Positions 17,382 to 26,272 are shown, numbered from the stretch's first letter. The stretch: 64,000 nt of DNA from Nocardioides pelophilus (GCF_014180685.1 NZ_JACEHF010000002.1:52374-116373); one strand, 5' to 3'. Translations and numbers: made by a program. Notes: generated by a model not told the origin, from the sequence alone.

Positions 17382-17503
17382 GTGGCCGATCTGACGGAGC
17401 CTTGCCCGAACTGCGACACCTGATGCGCTGGGAGACCTCTCACGAGCGTTGCGACGGATGCGGTTACATCCGGCCCTGCTGTGAGGGCGCTCCCTGTAGC
17501 TGA
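17382..17503 (+). pseudogene. Small zinc-ribbon protein gene with a 1-base deletion
   Basis: Starting at GTG 17382 the frame reads VADLTEPCPNCDT and stops. One base out of frame it continues as LMRWETSHERCDGCGYIRPCCEGAPCS to a stop at 17503. Adding one C in the ACCTGATG stretch near 17417-17422 joins both parts. The result is a 40-residue protein with CPNC and CDGC pairs and a CC/GAPC tail, a clear zinc ribbon. Such tiny ribbons occur near actinobacterial conjugation operons. Either a broken gene or a sequencing error. Confidence 0.5.
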
Positions 17504-17509
17504 GCTGGT

Positions 17510-17674
17510 CTACTCGTCGGCGGCATCGCCGATGTCTCGGCGGCGGACACGGCGGCGCTTGCCCGTCTTGCGAAGCACCGGCCAAGGCTCGCGCACAGCC
17601 CGACCGTTGCGGCGGTTCTTGTGGGACTTACAGAGCTGGCAGCCCTTGTGCTGCCGGTGAGGCGAGTGCGCCAT
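17510..17674 (-). CDS. Small basic CxxC protein
   Basis: Protein of 54 residues with HKGCQLCKSHKNRR near the N-terminus and an Arg-rich tail (GKRRRVRRRDIGDAADE). A single CxxC plus two His could bind zinc; the basic region could touch nucleic acid. GGAG lies 8 bases before the ATG. It sits in the T4SS operon between the SCO6880-family gene and the 135-residue gene, though a terminator-like hairpin precedes it. Confidence 0.55.
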   Translation of the reverse strand: MAHSPHRQHKGCQLCKSHKNRRNGRAVREPWPVLRKTGKRRRVRRRDIGDAADE

Positions 17675-17786
17675 GGTGACGACTCCGATCCGTGAACAAC
17701 ACCCGCCACGGAGGGCGGGGTTGGTGCGGGATCGCGGCCATGGAGGAAGGCTACGCCGGACGTCCGACGCCTTCCCGGGCAACGGA

Positions 17787-17822
17787 AGACCCCGCAGGCG
17801 TCTCGGGTCACCTGCGGGGTCT
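17787..17822 (-). terminator. Hairpin downstream of SCO6880-family gene
   Basis: AGACCCCGCAGG and CCTGCGGGGTCT form a perfect 12-bp stem with a 12-base loop, 70 bases past the end of the SCO6880-family gene. There is no long U-run, so it may attenuate rather than fully stop transcription into the VirB4 genes. Confidence 0.65.
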
Positions 17823-17891
17823 GGGCAGAATCCTGGAGTATGCCGTCGGCCGTTGTCCCTGGAATCGAGATTCAAGGTGGTTCCGGTGTCC

Positions 17892-19343
17892 TTAGACGCC
17901 TCGTGCGAGTGGCAGCGCGGCTACGGCGAAGCCCTGAGCCTGCTGTCCCCAGAGCCGACGTGTCTCGCACGACGCCTGGATTGCCGCCTGCTCAATCGCT
18001 GCGACAGCGCGCTCGAGTTCGTCGGGGTCACTCGCGCTCACGGCGACGAAGCCGGTTGCCCGCAGCACCCCGTGACCGGCGGTGAGGTCCGCCTCCTGCT
18101 GGAGGACGTCCTGGTACTCGGCCGTCTGCTGGGCGTCCTCAATCTGCCCGATCTTCTGCCGCTGGGCGGCGTCGGAAATGTACTCCGTCTTCTTCTTGCG
18201 GATGTCCCGAGCCGCTCTGTCGGTGCGCATCGGCGTGTAGAGAAGAGAGAACGTCCGCCGGATCCCGGAGGAGAGGAGGATTGGTGCGAGGAAGCCGGGG
18301 AAGACCAGTGAGCGCGGCCATTCGCTGATCCAGAGGACGCAGTGGTGCGCTGAGTCACTGCGGAGGCTGCCCCAGGACTCGGTGACGGCGACCGGGCCGG
18401 CGGTTGCCAGGTCGCGGCCCACGGCGCCGTGCCGCTCCAGGGCGCCCGCCACAGCTGGGTCGTAGGCCGATCGAAGGATCAGGGCGAGGTCGCCAGGGGT
18501 GAGCCAGTCAGAGGGAGAGAGGTCAGCGGACCGAAGGGCAGCGAGCATCGTTGCCATCTCCTGGCGGAGTACGGCGGCAGCGCCGCGGTTCCCGCCACCT
18601 GCGGCCCGGATTGCGCGGCCAGCGGTCTTGATGTCGAGCGAGATCGAGATGGTGCTGGCGTGGCGCTCACCAGCCGGACCGGCGCGGTCGACGAGCTCGC
18701 CGTACGTCGTCGATGCCCACGTCTCGACGCGGTTTCCATGCTGCTCCCACCAGTCCGCCAGTCCCTTGCCGGAGTCGGGGAGCGTGCGCTCCATGACCTG
18801 GACCGAGGCCAGGCGTCCGGATCGGCAGGCGGTCGCGAGCACGCGTCCCCAGCTGACCACCCGACGTTCCTGCTCAGCAGGGTCGAGCAGCACGAAGGCG
18901 GGGTGGGAGACACCCACGATTGCGGTCACGGTGGCCGCGTGGGGGTCATGGACCATGACTGCCCCGGTCTCCGGATCGACCCACTGCCTGAGCCGTGCGG
19001 CGTCGCCCGGGAGCGCTAGCGTTCCCGCCGGGCGCGGCTTGACCACCCGGCGGCGATACAACAGTTGACCTCCGGCGGAGCGCCAGAGCCAGCGTGCTCC
19101 GATGGGTCCCCACTCGATGATCTTCCGGCCACCGACGCCGACGAATCCGAGTACGACGAAGACGAGGATGATCGGGAAGGTCATGACGACCGCGCCCAGA
19201 TAGAGGCCCAGGATAAGGGTGCCGGCGGCGAGGCTCGCCATCACCAGCTGCGGACCTGACAATCCGAGGAGGATCCCGCGCTTGGTGAGCCGGGAGAACT
19301 TGATGGGTCTCAGCGACGGTTCGGCACTGCTCGACGTACTCAC
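17892..19343 (-). CDS. SCO6880-family T4SS protein (VirB3/VirB4-N-like)
   Basis: Conjugation protein of 483 residues. Two membrane helices near residues 30-70 (LVMASLAAGTLILGLYL; TFPIILVFVVLGFVGVGG) recall VirB3/PrgI. The long cytosolic part (ATVTAIVGVSHPAFVLLD...) recalls the N-terminal domain of VirB4. It has no Walker motifs. I infer that it and the short VirB4 ATPase downstream together make the equivalent of VirB3-VirB4. The gene is followed by a strong hairpin and preceded by the VirB6-like gene 7 bases away, so they form one operon. Confidence 0.85.
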   Translation of the reverse strand: MSTSSSAEPSLRPIKFSRLTKRGILLGLSGPQLVMASLAAGTLILGLYLGAVVMTFPIILVFVVLGFVGVGGRKIIEWGPIGARWLWRSAGGQLLYRRRVVKPRPAGTLALPGDAARLRQWVDPETGAVMVHDPHAATVTAIVGVSHPAFVLLDPAEQERRVVSWGRVLATACRSGRLASVQVMERTLPDSGKGLADWWEQHGNRVETWASTTYGELVDRAGPAGERHASTISISLDIKTAGRAIRAAGGGNRGAAAVLRQEMATMLAALRSADLSPSDWLTPGDLALILRSAYDPAVAGALERHGAVGRDLATAGPVAVTESWGSLRSDSAHHCVLWISEWPRSLVFPGFLAPILLSSGIRRTFSLLYTPMRTDRAARDIRKKKTEYISDAAQRQKIGQIEDAQQTAEYQDVLQQEADLTAGHGVLRATGFVAVSASDPDELERAVAAIEQAAIQASCETRRLWGQQAQGFAVAALPLARGV

Positions 19344-19349
19344 TGCCGA

Positions 19350-20660
19350 TCACTTCCGTCCTGCGGGCTTGGCAAGCGTCGAGTCCGCGACCGGCGGCGG
19401 GACCGTGGACGGCGCCGCCGAATCGTGGGCCTGGGTTTGGTCGGTCGCCTGGGCTGCAACGAAGCCTCCGAGACGCGGCCCAGCCGCCGCCGCTTCCTTC
19501 GCCACGACCGCGCCAGCAGCGACCGCACCGCCTGCGGCTGCCGCGCCACTCGAGCCGCCCGCAGCGGCCCCGCCACCGGAACCGCCACCAGCGGTGCCGC
19601 CGCCTGCAGTGGCTCCGGACGCCCCGCCACCACCGCCGACAGTGGGTGTGACCGCGGGCGAGCAACCCGTCGCCGTACCTCCGCCGGTGTCGCCGAGGAT
19701 CTTGGTGGGCTCGCTGCCGGTGCGGCGCGAGAGCGGGATGGGCATCGGTCGGTTGAGCGACGCCTTGGCCTCCTGTTCGGCTGACATCGCGTGGTACATG
19801 TCGAAGCCCATGAATGCGATGGCCTTGTAGGTCAGGTACGGCGCAAACCCGGCCATCAGCATGAGTACGACGCCGGCCATCGGCTGGCTGACGGACTCCA
19901 GGTCAGCGTCGATCGGAGCTGAGACCTGGGCGGTGGCGAGCAGGAAGATCACCACCAGGACGACCTTCGACAGGATCATCGCGATCACGAACGTCGCCCA
20001 GCGGCTCAGCCAAGTGCGGGTGTGGTCCCAGCTGGATCCGGCGAGCGCGATGGGCGCGAACACGATCGCGATCAGCAGGAGGGCCTTGCGAATGAGGAGG
20101 CTGATCCAGACCACCATCGCACCGACGATGGCGAGGCTCGAGAGGAAGATCGTCAGGATCGCGCCCGCGCCGGGTGCGCTGAGGTTGATCGCTCCGAGTC
20201 CGGCGGCGAGTACGGCGACCTTGTCGCCCATCTCGTTCATGTTCGTGCCGGCGGCGTTCACGATGCCTATGCAGAGCTGGTCGGTGATCTCGAGCGCTGT
20301 CGCGAGCAGGGCGAGAGCGACGAAGGATCCGAGTATCGACTTCGCGAGTCCGAGCGCGGCTCTGGATAGGGCTGCTGGTTCGCGGCGGATCATGCCGCCG
20401 ATGACTTGGAGCATGAAGAAGCCGAGCATCACGAAGACGCCGACGCCGAACATGATGTTGTAGACCTTCGTGTACTCACCGCTGGTCACGTCGACGAAGG
20501 TCGTGGTGTCGATGACCTTCCAGACTGAAATGAACATCCACTCGGCCGCGCCGCCCATGCCCTGAGCAAGCCAGTCGAATGGCGCGGTCACGACGGAGCC
20601 GGCCGCGTCGCCGGCGGCGTTGCAGACCTCGTGGATTACCGGCACATCGCAGACACCCAT
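19350..20660 (-). CDS. VirB6/TrbL-like polytopic membrane protein
   Basis: Inner-membrane channel component of 436 residues with about six to seven membrane helices between residues 70 and 290. A cytosolic or exported Gly/Ala-rich tail follows (GGGGGASGATAGGGTAGGG...). The arrangement polytopic core plus low-complexity tail is typical of the VirB6-like protein in actinobacterial T4SS operons. An N-terminal amphipathic segment precedes the first helix. It follows two DUF6112-like small membrane proteins by 10 bases. Confidence 0.82.
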   Translation of the reverse strand: MGVCDVPVIHEVCNAAGDAAGSVVTAPFDWLAQGMGGAAEWMFISVWKVIDTTTFVDVTSGEYTKVYNIMFGVGVFVMLGFFMLQVIGGMIRREPAALSRAALGLAKSILGSFVALALLATALEITDQLCIGIVNAAGTNMNEMGDKVAVLAAGLGAINLSAPGAGAILTIFLSSLAIVGAMVVWISLLIRKALLLIAIVFAPIALAGSSWDHTRTWLSRWATFVIAMILSKVVLVVIFLLATAQVSAPIDADLESVSQPMAGVVLMLMAGFAPYLTYKAIAFMGFDMYHAMSAEQEAKASLNRPMPIPLSRRTGSEPTKILGDTGGGTATGCSPAVTPTVGGGGGASGATAGGGTAGGGSGGGAAAGGSSGAAAAGGAVAAGAVVAKEAAAAGPRLGGFVAAQATDQTQAHDSAAPSTVPPPVADSTLAKPAGRK

Positions 20661-20670
20661 GACGGATTCC

Positions 20671-20976
20671 TCAGACCTGCTGGCCGACGTTCCAGAAGAA
20701 GTTCACCAGCGTCACCGAGGCGCCGCAGACGATCGCGGCACCGAGGGCAACGAGTACCCCGAGCTTGCCGCGGCCCGCGAGGTGTGGGTTGGACGAGTTG
20801 GCCCCCAGCGCCCACACGATGGCGGAGATGATCAGCGCGAGTACGGCGAGGACGAGCCCGACGGTCATCGAGGCTCCGACGATCTTCTTGAGCTGGCCGA
20901 TCCCGGGTAGGCCGTTTGAGTTCGGGTCGATCTCGATGTCGAGCGGCAGCAAGAGGACTGCGGTGAGAAGGTCCAT
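20671..20976 (-). CDS. DUF6112-like small membrane protein
   Basis: Protein of 101 residues with an N-terminal hydrophobic segment and two further helices (TVGLVLAVLALIISAIVWAL; LGVLVALGAAIVCGASVTLV). It pairs with a paralogue immediately upstream, with shared features ISA.xWA and NS before a basic loop. Size, topology and position next to a VirB6-like gene suggest a VirB2-pilin-like or channel role, which is an inference. ATG at 20976 follows GGAG. Confidence 0.75.
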   Translation of the reverse strand: MDLLTAVLLLPLDIEIDPNSNGLPGIGQLKKIVGASMTVGLVLAVLALIISAIVWALGANSSNPHLAGRGKLGVLVALGAAIVCGASVTLVNFFWNVGQQV

Positions 20977-21010
20977 CGGGAGGACTCCTGACGTCGAATG
21001 GGCGGACGTC

Positions 21011-21301
21011 TTACAGGTGTGCGCCGATGTCCAGCAGCCAGTTCGCCCAGGCGAGCGCGGCACCGGTCAGGGCGGCGCCGCCGATGGCGACGAAACAGCC
21101 GACCTTCGCCTTCTGCGCGGTGTGCCAGCTACCGGAGTTGGACGCGATGGCCCAGGTCGTTGCCGAGATGACGAGCATGAGTACGGCGATGATCAGGCCG
21201 TAGGTCAGAAGCGCGCCGACGATTGCCCGCAGATCGCCAGCGCCGCCCACTGCGCCGAAGTCCGGGCCTACGTCCGTGCGGATCTGACCTGGCGTACTCA
21301 T
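21011..21301 (-). CDS. DUF6112-like small membrane protein, paralogue
   Basis: Protein of 96 residues, the first gene of the 21.3 to 15.4 kb T4SS operon. It has two strong membrane helices (LLTYGLIIAVLMLVISATTW; VGCFVAIGGAALTGAALAWA) and the same NS-SW loop as its downstream paralogue. The tandem pair probably arose by duplication. No signal peptidase site is obvious. Confidence 0.75.
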   Translation of the reverse strand: MSTPGQIRTDVGPDFGAVGGAGDLRAIVGALLTYGLIIAVLMLVISATTWAIASNSGSWHTAQKAKVGCFVAIGGAALTGAALAWANWLLDIGAHL

Positions 21302-21369
21302 GGCATTCAGGTGCACCGTCGATCGCACCGGACGAGGTCGAGGTCGGTCCCTCTGCGTACGCTCCGCTC

Positions 21370-22197
21370 ATGGAGCCGATTCTGCTTGCAGAGCTTCTTC
21401 CCGCGCACTTCGACCCGGCAACGTGCAAGCTGCACTGTGCAGTCTTCAACGGCAAGAACTACCCGATTGACGTGCTGGCCAACGATCCCGCGGAGTGGCA
21501 ACGCTGGAACTCGTGGCGCGGTGACAAGAACGACTTCAACCGGCAGTTCATCTTCTCGCTCGCGCAGGATCGCCATGACCCAACTCTGTGGCTCTTTGGC
21601 GGGATCTGGGAGGTTGTGGATCGGCGCCCTGAGCCGAGGACGTATTCCTACGACGTCATCCCGCGGGAAGACCTGATGGGTCCCTTCGTTCGCCGTCTCT
21701 ACGTCAGATTGCACCTAGCCGGGCGGCAGCGAAGAAGGACCATGGAGTCATGCCTTGATGAGATGACCGTGTCCTCGATCCTTGAAGAGGCATTCGTGGG
21801 CGACCCATTCCCGGGCCACGATCGCATCAACCACACGCTCGCCGATCTCCAGGTCATCGTGAGCCAGCAACGACCTGATTGGCGGATCGCCCTCGAGCAC
21901 ATGAAGGGCGTCTACGTCATCCACGACCAAACGACCGGCGCCAGGTACGTGGGGTCGGCCTACGGTGACACTGGAATCTGGCAGCGCTGGAGCACTTACG
22001 CCGCGACGCTCCACGGGAACAACGTAGGTCTCAAGGAGCTCTTGAAAGAAGGGGGCGAGGACTACTTCCGAACGAACATGAAGTTCGCATTGCTGGAGTT
22101 CTGGTCGATGCGTACCGATGACGACCACGTCTTGAAGCGCGAGTCGTACTGGAAGGAAGTCCTTCACGCTCGCTCGCTGGGCCACAACAAGAACTGA
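21370..22197 (+). CDS. GIY-YIG nuclease domain protein
   Basis: Protein of 275 residues. The C-terminal 95 residues begin with KGVYVIHDQTTGARYVGSAY, the GIY-YIG nuclease core (here GVY and YVG), followed by an Arg-containing helix (IWQRWSTYA) and a later Glu. The N-terminal 170 residues form an uncharacterised domain often placed before GIY-YIG in standalone proteins. It is divergent from the T4SS operon and is probably element cargo, with a DNA-processing or defence role. Confidence 0.82.
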   Translation: MEPILLAELLPAHFDPATCKLHCAVFNGKNYPIDVLANDPAEWQRWNSWRGDKNDFNRQFIFSLAQDRHDPTLWLFGGIWEVVDRRPEPRTYSYDVIPREDLMGPFVRRLYVRLHLAGRQRRRTMESCLDEMTVSSILEEAFVGDPFPGHDRINHTLADLQVIVSQQRPDWRIALEHMKGVYVIHDQTTGARYVGSAYGDTGIWQRWSTYAATLHGNNVGLKELLKEGGEDYFRTNMKFALLEFWSMRTDDDHVLKRESYWKEVLHARSLGHNKN

Positions 22198-22234
22198 TGC
22201 TGTTGTGTCGTACCTACGCCGTACGGTCAGCCTC

Positions 22235-22678
22235 ATGAACCCTGACAGATTGCGTTGCGCGGAAGCAGCTCTCCGCACGGTGCCCGAGGATTACCTCGCC
22301 GTCACGCCTGAGGCGGTTGTTGTCGTCGACAACGGCCACTCCTTCCACCGTGGCATGCACGTCGGGTGGGCGTGGGCCGAAGATCGCAGGGGCTGCTTCC
22401 TCGACTTCCTGTCCGAGCACCGCATGGCTGGGATGAGCGCACAGCGGTTTTACGCAGATGGGACCTCTGAGCATCTCGAGACGCCTGCCTCGATGCACCA
22501 GGTGACAGGTGATGCAGCAAAGGATGCTGAGATCGAGCGCCACTTCTTCGAGCGAAACCGAGCCTCCTACGAGTGGCTGCGTGCGCGAGGTCTTCTGCCT
22601 CCAGAGGGCGCGAACGTCGGCTCTCAGGACATCAACGAGTTCCTGCTCAAAGGCGCTGCCGACGACCCGGACTCGTAG
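22235..22678 (+). CDS. Hypothetical protein
   Basis: Soluble protein of 147 residues with no family recognised (MNPDRLRCAEAALRTVPEDY...). The ATG at 22235 is the more natural start; GTG at 22205 is possible, and neither has a strong ribosome site. It follows the GIY-YIG gene on the same strand and converges with the NlpC/P60 gene with no gap, so it looks like small cargo. Confidence 0.55.
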   Translation: MNPDRLRCAEAALRTVPEDYLAVTPEAVVVVDNGHSFHRGMHVGWAWAEDRRGCFLDFLSEHRMAGMSAQRFYADGTSEHLETPASMHQVTGDAAKDAEIERHFFERNRASYEWLRARGLLPPEGANVGSQDINEFLLKGAADDPDS

Positions 22679-23797
22679 TCAGTGCAGGCGGCGGATGGTG
22701 ATTACCTCGCCAGCGAATTCGCTGATCGTTCCGTAGCGGACGACATCGCCAGTCCGGGGCGCGTGGAGGATCCTGTCGCCGCCGACGTAGATCGCGACGT
22801 GGTGTGGGCGGCCAGCGCCTGGATAGCTGAAGAAGATCAGGTCGCCGGGTCGCTTGAGGGCCCAAGGGATGCCCGTGCCGGCGTGGATCTGGTCGCCCGA
22901 GTAGTGGGGGAGCCGGATCCGGCCGCCGGAGGCTTGGTACGCGGCGAAGAGCACGAGACCGGAGCAGTCGAATCCGCCGCCGGTGGGACCGTTGAAGTCG
23001 CCGCCGCCCCAGACGTACGGCTTGCCGAGTTGCGAAGCGGCCGCCGTGATGAGAGCTCCGGGGAAGCCGGGCGGAAGGTTGGCGGGTAGGTCGCCGGCGG
23101 GTTGCGCGCACTCCAGGTCGCCGGTTAGCGATACGCCGCTAACGGCGCTAAGAACCTTCTCGGCGACCGGCTGGTTGACGGCGTACCTGTCGGGGTAGGC
23201 GGAGACCTGGACAGCTTGTGCGGCGGTGCCAGGCTCGATCGTCTGCCAGTCGTCCATGTCGAGCAGGCCGCGCGGAGAGCCGTGGTTCGGTCCACTCGGC
23301 CCGCCGTAGAACGCGCGGGACGACCACACCGGGTCCATCAGGTTCTCGATCGTGCCCCAGCCTGCGGCGGGTCGCTGTTGAAACAGCCCGACCGAGTCGT
23401 GGTCGCTCCCGTCACCGTCGTTCGGGATGTTGGCCGAGTGGGGGTAGGCCCTCGTGTTCGACAGGACTCGCAGGGACGATTCCGTCAGGGCGGTCATGAC
23501 GGCGATCAGCTGGCCTCGCGCCGGGATGCCCTCGTCGTTACCGACGGCGACGATCGTCGCGGCCCGCGTGAGCTGCTGCTTGCTGAGGGTGACGGTCTCG
23601 CCGTTCGTGTTGGTCGCAGTGAGGGTCGCGGGCACCGGGCCGGCGACACCGAGGCTGGCGGTGGACTGGCCCTCCCACATGCAACTGCCGGACCCGGCGG
23701 CCGCGGGGCTGACCAGCGTTGCTACGCCAAGGACCGCGGCCCCGGGCGCGAACAGGATCGCCGTGGCGGCGCCGGCGGCTAGGACCTTCATGCCCAT
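22679..23797 (-). CDS. NlpC/P60 peptidoglycan endopeptidase of the conjugation system
   Basis: Cell-wall hydrolase of 372 residues that likely opens the peptidoglycan for the mating channel. An N-terminal hydrophobic signal (VLAAGAATAILFAPGAAVLG) directs export. The middle region (FQQRPAAGWGT, LMDPVWSSRAFYGG) is a typical companion domain in actinobacterial conjugation hydrolases. The C-terminal C40 peptidase has Cys278 in GGFDCSGLV, His332/333 in RPHHVAIYVG and a third His at 345. It follows the small TM protein gene by a few bases and ends at the hypothetical gene. Confidence 0.9.
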   Translation of the reverse strand: MGMKVLAAGAATAILFAPGAAVLGVATLVSPAAAGSGSCMWEGQSTASLGVAGPVPATLTATNTNGETVTLSKQQLTRAATIVAVGNDEGIPARGQLIAVMTALTESSLRVLSNTRAYPHSANIPNDGDGSDHDSVGLFQQRPAAGWGTIENLMDPVWSSRAFYGGPSGPNHGSPRGLLDMDDWQTIEPGTAAQAVQVSAYPDRYAVNQPVAEKVLSAVSGVSLTGDLECAQPAGDLPANLPPGFPGALITAAASQLGKPYVWGGGDFNGPTGGGFDCSGLVLFAAYQASGGRIRLPHYSGDQIHAGTGIPWALKRPGDLIFFSYPGAGRPHHVAIYVGGDRILHAPRTGDVVRYGTISEFAGEVITIRRLH

Positions 23798-23804
23798 CGG
23801 CCGC

Positions 23805-24464
23805 TCACCTCATTGGGTTGTCGAGCTGCGAGAGGCGCAGAACGTGGCAGCGCTCGAAGGAGGGCGGGCACGCGACGAAGACGGTGAAGGAGAGCGGATA
23901 CGACGACTCGGCCTTCTCACCGTTCCAGACTCCGCTGCGATGGCGGGTCCCCGTGATCGTCACTGCCGTGGTTCCGGGCCGCAGGTGCCCGTGAGCCTGA
24001 TCGACGGCGGCTGCCCACGAGTCCGGTACATAGGCGTCGTCGATCTCGATCGTCTGGACGACCTCCATCGCTCCTAGGTCGAGCCACTGTTCGACCGTCG
24101 GCACGTAGGTCGCGACGTCATTGATCAGTCCGGGAGTCTCCTCGCCGGACGGATCGGCGTCGGCCAGCACCGCCGCGGTGTAGTCAGTGGGCAGGAAGCC
24201 TGCACTTGTGTCCCATTCGAAGAGCGAGACCGCCACTGCGCGCGCGTAGGCCACCGGGTCGGTGGTCTTTGGGAGAGAGCGATCCCGCAGGGTGTCGACC
24301 GGGTTGGTCGGATCCGCCACGACCTCGGTAGCCGCCGGTGGCCCGTCTCCGGAGGATGTGCCCCCAGGTCCGCGAATCAGGCCGTAGATGCCGACGGCGG
24401 CGGTGAGGATCGCGAGCGCGCATCCAAGGAGAAGCATGATCTGGCGGCCGGTCAGGTTGGACAT
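23805..24464 (-). CDS. Single-pass membrane protein of conjugation operon, VirB8/TcpC-like
   Basis: Protein of 219 residues with one N-terminal membrane helix (IMLLLGCALAILTAAVGIYG) and an exported domain of about 180 residues. Size and topology match the VirB8/TcpC group of bitopic channel proteins, which have an NTF2-like outer domain, but no diagnostic motif was recognised. ATG at 24464 has GGAG five bases upstream. It lies between the ParB-like gene and the NlpC/P60 gene. Confidence 0.7.
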   Translation of the reverse strand: MSNLTGRQIMLLLGCALAILTAAVGIYGLIRGPGGTSSGDGPPAATEVVADPTNPVDTLRDRSLPKTTDPVAYARAVAVSLFEWDTSAGFLPTDYTAAVLADADPSGEETPGLINDVATYVPTVEQWLDLGAMEVVQTIEIDDAYVPDSWAAAVDQAHGHLRPGTTAVTITGTRHRSGVWNGEKAESSYPLSFTVFVACPPSFERCHVLRLSQLDNPMR

Positions 24465-24510
24465 CGGAGCTCCGAGTGACGGGTTCAGGGACGTTCGATA
24501 GGTGCACCAC

Positions 24511-25470
24511 CTACGCCGATGTCGTTGCGTGACGTCGGGCGGCAACGAGTTGGTCGCGGAAGGCGATCGTGGCGGTGACCACCCGGTCGAACCGTTCCCA
24601 GTCACTGCGGCTGAGCTGAGCGGCGAGGGCATCGACGTCGTACAGCTCCGTCCAGCCATCGAGCTCGGTCCAGGTCAGGTTGAACGAGCGAACGCTGCGG
24701 AAGTGGCTGCTCGGTCCGTGGTTGCGCTTGAGGCCGCTGCGGCCCTTCTCGCGCACCTCGCGCTCGGCACGCGCCCGTGCCTCACGCGCCAGCCGAGCGA
24801 GATCGGTCTCTTCCTCCGGCTGCGGCTGTTGCGCATCGTCGAAGGCTTCCTTGACCTTGAGGTAGAGCGGCTTCACCGGCTCGCCCCGCTCGATCCTCTG
24901 CAGCGCGTCGTTCGCCAGCGCGCGGATCTCTGGTGGCGTGGCCTTTCGGGAGGCCCAGTCCATGAGCGCACAGACCCGCTCATGGGTGTTGTACGACGCC
25001 TTTCCGGTGATCGCCATGGCCGCTTGCGACCGCGCATCGCCGTTCTCGCCCGGCTCCGCACCGGGTGCGGAGCCGGAGCTCCCGAACTGGGTCGCCTGCA
25101 TCCGCCGCTCGGCGTCCTCGGCTCGAAGAGCCTTCAGCTCCCGGTACAGCGCCGCCTTCTCGAGCTCGTTCAGTGGCTTGTGCAGTTGGTTCTCGTCCTG
25201 CTCAGCGAGCAGCAGCGAGAGCTTGTCGGAGATGCCGGACCGGACCCAGACCTTCATCGTGCGCCAGCTGAGCCGGCGTACGGCCTCGAGCCGCCGCCAC
25301 CCGCACACCAGGACGCCCTCGGGGGTGAGGGTGATCGGCTGTAGCAGGCCGAGCCGTTCGATCGACTCCATGAGTGGCCTGAGGTCGCCAGGGTCCTTGC
25401 GGTGGCGGACGCCGACGGTGATCGAGTCGAGCGCTCGGTCGAGTTCGATGTGGCCGCGGGTGTCAGGCAT
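24511..25470 (-). CDS. ParB-like nuclease/DNA-binding domain protein
   Basis: Protein of 319 residues. Residues about 10-105 form a ParB N-terminal domain, with LMESIERLGLLQPITLTPEG, VCGWRRLEAVRRL and the ENQLHKPLNELEKA stretch that follows the GxxR box in ParB. The middle and C-terminus are charged and helical (LARLAREARARAEREVRE). It may help maintain the element or act in transfer regulation. Its start overlaps the stop of the upstream gene by 8 bases. No ParA gene is adjacent, which argues against simple plasmid partition. Confidence 0.8.
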   Translation of the reverse strand: MPDTRGHIELDRALDSITVGVRHRKDPGDLRPLMESIERLGLLQPITLTPEGVLVCGWRRLEAVRRLSWRTMKVWVRSGISDKLSLLLAEQDENQLHKPLNELEKAALYRELKALRAEDAERRMQATQFGSSGSAPGAEPGENGDARSQAAMAITGKASYNTHERVCALMDWASRKATPPEIRALANDALQRIERGEPVKPLYLKVKEAFDDAQQPQPEEETDLARLAREARARAEREVREKGRSGLKRNHGPSSHFRSVRSFNLTWTELDGWTELYDVDALAAQLSRSDWERFDRVVTATIAFRDQLVAARRHATTSA

Positions 25471-26272
25471 GGATCTGGACTTTCGGCCGCGGAGCGGACT
25501 CGCTGATCTCGAAGACGAGCAGGTCGTCGTCGAGGAGTTCGGCTACCGGGTGCCCGATGAGCAGCCGCAGGAGTACGCCGTGCCCGTCGGACGTACAGGT
25601 TTCGTCGGGGTTCGGATTCCCCAGCACGATGCGCAGCACGGTCGACCACGCCTCCTGATCAATGTCGAGGAGCGCCCGCGCCGTGTGGTCGCGCCGCAGA
25701 GCTGCATGGGCCTTCGGGCGGGATCCGGACTCGACCAGGCGTGCGGAGATGTAGTCGAGCGTGCAGGTGGCTGTGTCCCGCGGCCAGCCGAGCGCGGTGA
25801 AGAGGTCGATCGTCGCGTCGACCGCTTCGTACGCGCCAGTCGGCGGAGTCTCGTCCGGGTTGAACGGTTCGACGGCGAGCGTGGGAAGGAAGTTGGGCAG
25901 GTCGGCTTCCGTGTCGCAGAACCGGCGTACGTCGTGGTGCCTGGAGATCTCCGGCCGCCTGGCCTGGTCGACGGAGCACAGGAGCCCGTCGGCACGCTCC
26001 TCGGCGATGAGCGTGACCTTGACCGCCATGGTGACGACGGCCCACGGGTCATCGGCCGTGCGGACCGCGTAGGTCCGCATCGCCTCGAACGCCGCTGCAG
26101 CTCCGGCGGTCGGGTCGCAGCGGTGCTTGATCGCGAGCGCCTCGTACTTCCGCGCGGCGTAAAGCATGAGGTCGTGGGCCTCGGCGTCGTGCTCCCACGC
26201 GTTCGGTCCGGACACCCGTAGACGGACGAGAAGCCGGCGCAGCCCCGTCGCGGTCTCGAACGAATGGCTCAC
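25463..26272 (-). CDS. Conserved hypothetical protein of the element
   Basis: Soluble protein of 269 residues with no motif I can name. The N-terminus is helical (AEAHDLMLYAARKYEALAIK) and the C-terminus has an acidic strand (LLDDDLLVFEISES). GTG at 26272 overlaps the stop of the gene before it, and its own stop overlaps the ParB-like start. The tight coupling suggests joint function with the ParB-like protein or primase. Confidence 0.7.
   Translation of the reverse strand: MSHSFETATGLRRLLVRLRVSGPNAWEHDAEAHDLMLYAARKYEALAIKHRCDPTAGAAAAFEAMRTYAVRTADDPWAVVTMAVKVTLIAEERADGLLCSVDQARRPEISRHHDVRRFCDTEADLPNFLPTLAVEPFNPDETPPTGAYEAVDATIDLFTALGWPRDTATCTLDYISARLVESGSRPKAHAALRRDHTARALLDIDQEAWSTVLRIVLGNPNPDETCTSDGHGVLLRLLIGHPVAELLDDDLLVFEISESAPRPKVQIHA

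Noticed and set aside
24511..25470. ParB-like gene as part of a plasmid partition system
   Set aside because: No ParA or parS-like repeats are adjacent, and its operon is a conjugation operon.
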